Source: Basidiobolus heterosporus B8920 (lineage: Eukaryota; Basidiobolomycota; Basidiobolomycetes; Basidiobolales; Basidiobolaceae). From it: a DNA stretch of 13,636 bases. Shown here one piece after another: positions 8,583 to 13,636 of the stretch (the stretch's first letter is position 1; each line of letters begins with the position of its first letter). The position numbers and the translations under genes are program-made. Below the pieces are notes generated by a model, which was not told the DNA's origin, did not search any database, and worked only from the letters and a program-made list of their open reading frames with translations. The stretch lies in contig JNET01032487.1 in NCBI GenBank assembly GCA_000697455.1, positions 1 to 13,636 on the forward strand, written 5' to 3'.

Positions 8583-11069
8583 CTAGTAACTTGAGACAGT
8601 ATTCTGAGCTTGTATCAAGGTTTGTGCAAACTGAGTGGTGTCATCGCTCTCTTCTTCCAGAAAATTGTATCCATCATCCTGGTTTTGTGCATCTTCATTC
8701 TCATCCTCCGCACCGTACACCAATCGGTCATACTCTACTTCCACATACTCGTCCCAAGGACTAACAAAACCAATTAGATCCTATGAATACAGCAAGAATT
8801 GAACGTCTTCACTCACCTAATCATTTCTTCAAACAGACCCATTCTTCGCTTCCTGCGCAAATGCCTTGGTCTACTCTCGTAATCGATGAAACGAGACAAA
8901 TTGAAGAACATGTCGAAAAACACGTTAGCTTCAGGACATTTCTTCAGATCCATCAGGGTAATGATACCCTCCTTTCTAGGCTTGACCAGATCTGACCTGA
9001 CAGTGGGCAGAACAGAATTAGTGCATTGTTTGACTAGAGTGGCCAACACTACTTACATCTGGCAAAAGCAATCGTCCAAGCTGACATACTCTACACCAGC
9101 GTATTCCATTCGGCTCATTTGTTCTTCATAGAAATATTCCAGCTCAAACACCGTAAGCATACCATCTCCGTCGATATCCAAACAGCGGAACCAATATTCG
9201 ATAGCGGTTGGGGAGTTTTTGTTTACCTCGGATAGAATAAACCCTGCCATTGAAGGTGATTAGAATACCATTAACTAGATTCGTCAGAAACCATGTACGT
9301 ACAAACAAAATCTCTATAGCTCATCCTAGGCTCTGTATAATTAGCGAGTGGCAAGTCACTGATTTTACCATATCCGTCAATTACACGTCTGATGATCTTG
9401 TCGGACAATGAGCCTTCCATGTAGCAAGCCAATTGATCCTCGTTGACCTCCAGGTCATGGTCCTCATCCAATTCCCAAAATTTACAGTATATCACATAAA
9501 AGTCTTTGTAAGAGAAACATGTTTTGTACTAAATAGGATGGGTTAAACAACAAGCTACACGGGAACCAGCCACGAAAGCAAGCCCTACCTCCTCGGAATC
9601 AATTCCGTTCTCAATTGCGCGGATGGTCTCTAGAATCTTTCCACGCTTGAATTCTTCGAATTTAAGTTTTCCAGTCCAGCTACGATTATGCTCGTAGAAT
9701 AGACGCGATACAACAGTTTCAGCTTAACACGCATAGGAAATATGGTTAATATGATGTGTTTAACAAACAATGATGCTTGAAAGTACCATATCTATCCTGG
9801 AATGTAGTGTTTCCGTTCAGAAATTCCAACTCTGGATGGCCGCAAATGACATCTACAGGAAGAAATGCTTCAGTTGTGCTGTCCATGGTGTTATGGAGAT
9901 GTATGGCATACCTTCTAGTATGACATAAAAATCCTCGGCTACTAGGTAATTGCAATCATCTTGTTTCAACAGATAAAAACCGAGCGATTCTTCATCAGTA
10001 ACCTCTTTTTGAATAAGTTTCCAGCCCCTAGCAAGATAATTCGTTAACAAACATACCAAGTGCTACAAATCACCAGCTAAACATACTCCATCAACTGATC
10101 ATAATTGATTGAATTCTCGCAATCAGATATTATCTCTATTTTACGGAACAATGCAAATGTAAAATAACGGGGTAGCTGAAATGCTTCAGTAACCGGAACA
10201 AAATTTTCGTCAGTTAGAGGGCCTTGTCTATCAAAGACTGATTTCAAGCGCTCCTACAAAGGTGAATAAGCAGTATTTGAGTTACGTGTAGAAACATGAG
10301 GGCAATCGAGAGTGGAACTAACCAGGCTGCATGTAATTTGTCTATGGAAAGTAGATATAATCTCAGGATTTCCACCAGGAAAATAAAATCGTGGAATTAA
10401 CTCTGGTATTTTGCTTTGGGGAACGGCGGGTTGTTTGTTATCTACGCTTGTGCTGTCGGTATTTTTTAGTGTAGTGACGTTGGAGGCCAGGTCGCTGGAA
10501 TCGTCGGCTTCGTGAAAGTTAAGTTTCTTCGGTTTGCGCGAAGAAAGAAAGAAATTCTCTTCTTCTGAAGAATACTCTGTATCGTCTTCACAAGATATAG
10601 GTGATAATGCCTCTAGCTTGAGGCGAGTGGAGCGAGTTGGGGAAGAGACATCGATAGGCGAGCGAAGCCGTGTGAGTGGGGACGAGGGAGAGCCTGTGGT
10701 ATCTGGTTGTCGGAAGGAAAGTGGGTTACTATGAGATCACTAACACACCACTTTGCATGCAATCATACCTGAATCGAAAACATGTGTATTTGGAGATTTT
10801 CGGGTACAGATAGGGCTAATTGGTGCTGGTGACCGTGGGGAACTCGCTGGCTTGTAGGGTGAGCCTCCTTGTGTGTGTGTTTCTGGGCTAGTAATTCCAG
10901 AGAGTTTTTGCTTGAGTATATTGTTGTATCTTGGTGAATAAGAAGCTCGGTTTATCTCATCTCGAACAGGACTTGGAATGAACCGGTCAGCTACTTCGTC
11001 AACTTGGGGTAACAGAGGAGATAGCATTTTACTGCTTTTAGGAGTTCTTATTGGACTGGTGAGAGACAT
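8583..11069 (-). CDS. PP2A regulatory subunit B'' (PPP2R3 family), EF-hand protein
   Basis: Targeting subunit that joins the PP2A A/C core and adds Ca2+-sensitive substrate choice. Ten exons on the minus strand: 11069-10769, 10702-10323, 10253-10087, 10027-9912, 9852-9787, 9722-9589, 9528-9303, 9243-9057, 8996-8817 and 8760-8583. Introns are 56-69 bp, phases agree, product 644 aa. Residues 1-190 are disordered, with 16 Ser/Thr-Pro sites in the first ~140. IPRFYFPGGNP (about 205) opens the conserved core. CNYLVAEDF, FYEHNRSWTG, DFYVIYCKFWELDEDHDLE and IEYWFRCLDIDGDG are B'' signatures. EF-hand 1 is at about 409-420 (its last loop position is Gln) and EF-hand 2 at 486-497 (DIDGDG, Glu at position 12). 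The C-terminus has DLVKPRKEG, EANVFFDMFFNL and SPWDEYVEVEYDRLV, then an acidic tail. The first ATG of the open frame is used; no upstream exon was seen. The symbol is left blank because PPP2R3 paralogues cannot be told apart. Confidence 0.95.
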
Positions 11070-11315
11070 GAAGAATGGGTAGAAGGACTCGATAAGGAAA
11101 ACTACTCAATATGCAGTGATTTACCTGGGATAATAAGAATCGGATACAACCGACTGTAGAGGTTTAAAGATTTCTAAAATGTTGTCAAACATCAATGTAA
11201 TCACATAATTGTTATGTTATGATTCTCGTTCCAAAAAGTAAACAAAACTGCAAAAAATCCTTGATCTGAATTAATGATTGGATTCTTCCTAAATATACTA
11301 TAATCCCTGTTACAA

Positions 11316-11384
11316 GTTAACTACTAAAGATGTTTATATTTCAACAGGTTAACTACCAAAACTCGTTATATTTAAACAGGTTAG
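11316..11384 (+). repeat. 32-bp tandem repeat, two copies plus a start of a third
   Basis: Unit 1 (11316-11347) and unit 2 (11348-11379) match at 26 of 32 positions. Both open with GTTAACTAC, carry TTATATTT in the middle and end in AACAG. The next five bases (GTTAG, 11380-11384) begin a third unit that then diverges. The mismatches suggest the duplication is not recent. Confidence 0.75.
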
Positions 11385-11471
11385 TTCATGTGGTTTGACT
11401 AGAGTTAGGGTGAAAGACTCATCATGTGCTATCACTTGACTGCCCCGTATCCCATATGAGTTGTCACCGCA

Positions 11472-11500
11472 TAGTCACTGCCTAGTCACTGCCTAGTCAC
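11472..11500 (+). repeat. 11-bp tandem repeat, 2.6 copies
   Basis: TAGTCACTGCC occurs exactly at 11472-11482 and 11483-11493 and is followed by TAGTCAC at 11494-11500. A diverged copy (TTGTCACCGCA) directly precedes it. Slippage is the simplest origin. Confidence 0.8.
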
Positions 11501-11785
11501 TTCTGTGTCTTTATGGCAGGTATGTTTCGGCTATTTTCCAGCGTTTCTGATCATTTCTGTTGTCACGTTTCATCAGTCACTCTAATAAGTCAAATATCTT
11601 AAACCACCTGACAAACGATTCTGAGTTATTGGCCATCCATTCAGCCTAGTCTCAGAGTCTGATTTTCCAACAGATATAAAACCACGAATTTCCGTAGCAC
11701 TTTAACCATTGTTCCAAGGATCTTTTGCAGATATACTAACTGTTATCAATTTTAGCTTTGCCTATATGTTACCAGCCAGTAAGCC

Positions 11786-11791
11786 TTTATT
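11786..11791 (-). promoter_or_regulatory. Candidate poly(A) signal on minus strand
   Basis: AATAAA on the minus strand, 19 nt past the stop codon at 11810. It gives modest support to a minus-strand gene ending there. Confidence 0.4.
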
Positions 11792-11809
11792 CTTGCCGAA
11801 TCTTGGTGA

Positions 11810-12218
11810 CTAACTAGTTGAGCTAGGTATACCTCGTACTATTACTTTCCGACCTCTCTGGAGCACATGCAGCATAATGTTACGTCCTTCCTGATCTAAC
11901 CAGTGCATTTGGGCCACTATCGAGCTAAGCGTATATCTCCCGCTTTTCTTAACCACTAACGTGTAAGAAGCCTGCTCTACACTAAGGCAGCCTAGATCCA
12001 CGCCACCGATTCCTGTCAAGGCATATAGCGATCCCTAGATTAACAGCGTATTGCTCCAATTATCGATTGATGCTTCTCTGCTCACTTATGGATGAATGTG
12101 TGAATTTTCGTTAGGCTTTCCTTTCGTCCCTGGTTACATCCAGTATGCTACTATGTAGAGTGTTAGGTGTTACTGCGGTTTCTTTCAGTTCATATATTCT
12201 TAGACTGTTTAGTTTCAT
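11810..12218 (-). CDS. Possible small unidentified protein, two-exon model
   Basis: The stronger part is the open block 12034-11810 on the minus strand. It begins after a CTAG acceptor and reads as a beta-rich sequence with ASYTLVVKKSGRYTL and LDQEGRNIMLHVLQRGRKVI, ending 19 nt before an AATAAA. An upstream exon 12218-12138, starting MKLNSLRIYELKE, can be joined in phase through a GTAACC donor, giving 101 aa. That intron would be 103 bp, longer than every other intron in the window, so the join is doubtful. The alternating hydrophobic pattern recalls an Ig-like beta-sandwich, but I do not recognise the family and assign no function. It would be divergent from the next gene with 126 bp between starts. 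It could also be one end of a larger gene, or chance. Confidence 0.3.
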
Positions 12219-12344
12219 CTATCTCTGAATAGAGTTGAATGATCTACTGATTACTGAGTGATTAATGAAAATCTTGATGATGTCAAGATAGAAGGTTCAT
12301 TTAAGGCGGTGTATTAAAGTTGTCGCATTTTGAATTATACCATC

Positions 12345-12981
12345 ATGGATTCTCTGAAGCCTCCTACGCTCAACATCATCACATTGAGTGAATTAGAGTC
12401 GATAAACTGCCTACCTATACATCTTCTTACCCAAGTACCAAATTCTGGCCATATAACTCCGTCTATAGAGGCGAATACTTTACAAAAGCCCTGTCAGGAG
12501 ATAGAATTGGACATCGGATCGAAATACCGAAAGGTAGAAAGCCAGCCACTTAATAAAGCATGTCTATTTCTTCGTTAAACCCAAATATATATAGCCTTGG
12601 TGTTTCTTCGATGTATCAAGGCAGTCAAATATTCTAGAGAGCTTGGATTGGAATCAAACTCGAGTAAGCTTGCACATTTGCACTCTAGGGATACCACCCG
12701 GGAGGTCCAACTCTATATGGGTTACGCTATGTCATCTCATTTCTGACGGGAAAATGGGCTGTAGCAACGGTAGAGCTACAGAGAACCACATAATTATCTA
12801 TTGTGATTGGGGTGAGATACCCAAGGTAATAAGCCACTTTTGTTCAAGTATACCTATTTTATGACTAAAGCTGTATATGCATTTCTAGGTACGTCAGGTT
12901 CTAAGTGAAATCGAGGATGGTTTACTAAGAGAGATGAGATTTGGGCTCTGGAGATTGGGCAAGTACCTGGGAAGCATATAG
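12345..12981 (+). CDS. Unnamed three-exon gene, C-terminal half resembles a COMM domain
   Basis: Three exons join in phase 0 throughout: 12345-12533, 12595-12825 and 12889-12981, giving 170 aa. The introns (61 and 63 bp) match the window's tight size range and have GT-AG ends with TTAAA- and CTAAA-like branch sites. Residues 76-82 read ILESLDW. A beta-type segment SIWVTLCHLIS follows at 103-113, then HIIIYCDWGEIPKVRQVLSEI at about 128-147 before a leucine-rich helix. This order (Leu-x-x-Leu-x-Trp, two or three strands, then an amphipathic helix) is that of COMM domains such as COMMD1. The first 75 residues do not look like the usual helical N-terminal domain. If real it would be a Commander-complex-type protein, but this rests on pattern memory only. 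A 25-nt GTAAGC...CTCTAG stretch in exon 2 is too short to be an intron here. ATTAAA at 13041-13046 may end the transcript. Confidence 0.5.
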
Positions 12982-13270
12982 AAGACATTCAAAAAGACGC
13001 ATACAGAAGGCATTCAGTAGAAAAAGCGGATTATTCGTGTATTAAAGGATAGCGATAGAATCATGTTACGTAGCAAAGTAACGTATGTATCAATGCAGTG
13101 TTATCGCGAAACCAACAACCGAAATTTCAGATATTGACTATTTCGTCCAGTCGAATCGATCTATCGATATTTACTCTATTTAATGCTAATGAAGCTAAAT
13201 GCGAGAGTGAGAGTGAGTAAGTGTAAATTGTGTTCTTGTACAAGATTAACTTGGTGAGCCCGGGTCTTAT
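12982..13270. other. Non-coding stretch between convergent right-end genes
   Basis: No exon was seen. On the plus strand ATTAAA at 13041-13046 lies 60 nt after the 12981 stop. On the minus strand another ATTAAA (13179-13184) lies about 90 nt after the 13271 stop. Both are weak poly(A) candidates and suggest convergent 3' UTRs. A near-palindrome ATCGATCTATCGAT occurs around 13155-13168. Confidence 0.4.
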
Positions 13271-13426
13271 CTAGTCTCCAATCCCTTGAATAACTTGCAA
13301 TGCCTTAGAGTTGATCCACCAGAAGATCCACCAGTCCAACCCTATCCCTGGGAGGTGGAGAAAGGTTTCACCAACTTCTTTAGGGTCAGGGTTGCCTCGA
13401 ACAAATAGGTAGTTTCTTGTTTCCAT
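13271..13426 (-). CDS. Short aromatic-rich open frame, possible last exon
   Basis: On the minus strand an ATG at 13426 opens a 51-codon frame ending at 13271. It begins METRNYLFVRGNPDPKEVG and continues with a hydrophobic segment containing DWWIFWW, which could be a short membrane helix. The frame extends only seven codons upstream of the ATG, to a TGA. Possible acceptors (CGAG and CAAG) precede and overlap the start, so it may instead be a terminal exon of a gene reaching past the window edge. The Trp-rich motif is encoded by a 12-bp tandem repeat. I do not recognise the family. Confidence 0.3.
   Translation of the reverse strand: METRNYLFVRGNPDPKEVGETFLHLPGIGLDWWIFWWINSKALQVIQGIGD
13313..13334 (-). 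repeat. 12-bp tandem repeat within the aromatic-rich frame
   Basis: GATCCACCAG occurs at 13313-13322 and 13325-13334, a 12-bp period. Read on the minus strand it encodes the duplicated Trp-Trp-Ile step of the frame at 13271-13426. Confidence 0.7.
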
Positions 13427-13488
13427 ATTAGTTCTCGTTGAATCCAATCAATAGTCGTTGTATGGAATGATTAGCCGGGAGCTCAACT

Positions 13489-13504
13489 GGGTCAAATTTG
13501 ACCC
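13489..13504. repeat. Perfect 16-bp palindrome
   Basis: GGGTCAAATTTGACCC is its own reverse complement, with no spacer. It lies between the two short minus-strand frames at the right end. It could be a site for a dimeric DNA-binding protein, or the inner part of a small inverted-repeat element; neither is shown. Confidence 0.85.
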
Positions 13505-13635
13505 CCTGAACATTCCCTATATATGTTGACACCGGATTTCTTGATTTCGCGTAGCATAACCATCCATTTTAACTGCTCACTTAAATCAATCACCGTATGG
13601 ATTTGAAACACCGATCTTTTGACAATCAAGAGATA
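13492..13635 (-). CDS. Partial open frame at window edge, possible exon
   Basis: On the minus strand a frame is open from the window edge (13635) to a TGA at 13494-13492. It contains VIDLSEQLKWMVMLREIKKS, a plausible amphipathic helix. Several GT dinucleotides inside could be donors, but none joins in phase to the frame at 13426, so the two are kept apart. It is short enough to be open by chance. Confidence 0.2.
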   Translation of the reverse strand, partial: YLLIVKRSVFQIHTVIDLSEQLKWMVMLREIKKSGVNIYRECSGGQI

Positions 13636-13636
13636 A

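Larger units (their letters stand above)
11070..11809. other. Non-coding stretch: PP2A B'' promoter and unassigned DNA
   Basis: No frame or exon pair with protein-like content was found in these 740 bp. The part next to 11069 must include the B'' promoter. It contains a 32-bp tandem duplication at 11316-11379 and an 11-bp tandem repeat at 11472-11500. The far end (11786-11809) would be 3' UTR of the weak minus-strand model at 11810-12218. Confidence 0.5.

Noticed and set aside
12658-12682. A GTAAGC...CTCTAG stretch in the COMM-like gene
   Set aside because: At about 25 nt it is below the size range seen, and removing it breaks the frame that continues into the next two exons.
1-13636. Transposons, virus-derived elements, CRISPR arrays or a bacterial operon
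   Set aside because: No transposase, reverse transcriptase, integrase or capsid-like frame, no long terminal repeats and no spaced repeat array were seen. Split genes with GT-AG introns exclude a bacterial source.

Overview
This is nuclear DNA of an intron-rich eukaryote with a compact genome. Four conserved protein genes can be rebuilt exon by exon. Together they have 38 introns, all between about 50 and 78 bp, with GT-AG ends and often a CTAAC/CTGAC/CTAAT-like branch site 10-40 nt before the acceptor. That intron style is typical of fungi. The gene content is less usual for a yeast or mould: ATG16 keeps a complete WD40 propeller, which the short Atg16 of budding yeast lacks, and there is a Ca2+-binding PP2A B'' subunit. 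An early-diverging fungus, or a close protist relative, is the best guess. This is an inference; no rRNA or other marker gene is present.

Layout, left to right. 1-546: no recognisable gene. 636-3675 (minus): nuclear pore scaffold protein NUP93/NIC96, 6 exons, 905 aa. 3676-4078: shared divergent promoter. 4079-5187 (plus): HOP2/PSMC3IP, a meiotic recombination factor, 8 exons, 228 aa. 5546-8305 (plus): ATG16, 18 exons, 565 aa, with ATG5-binding helix, coiled coil and seven WD40 blades. 8583-11069 (minus): PP2A regulatory subunit B'' with two EF-hands, 10 exons, 644 aa, converging on ATG16. 11070-11809: non-coding DNA with two short tandem repeats. 11810-12218 (minus): weak two-exon model for a small unidentified protein. 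12345-12981 (plus): convincing three-exon model for a 170-aa protein whose C-terminal half resembles a COMM domain. 13271-13636 (minus): short open frames, probably part of another gene cut by the window edge, separated by a perfect 16-bp palindrome.

The genes share no pathway: nuclear pore scaffold, meiotic strand exchange, autophagy conjugation and phosphatase targeting. They look like ordinary gene-dense chromosome, not a cluster or an island. No transposon, virus-derived element, CRISPR array or RNA gene was found. The points most worth a second look are the in-frame splice alternatives in ATG16, the very dense Ser-Pro sites in the B'' N-terminus, and the unnamed genes at the right end.
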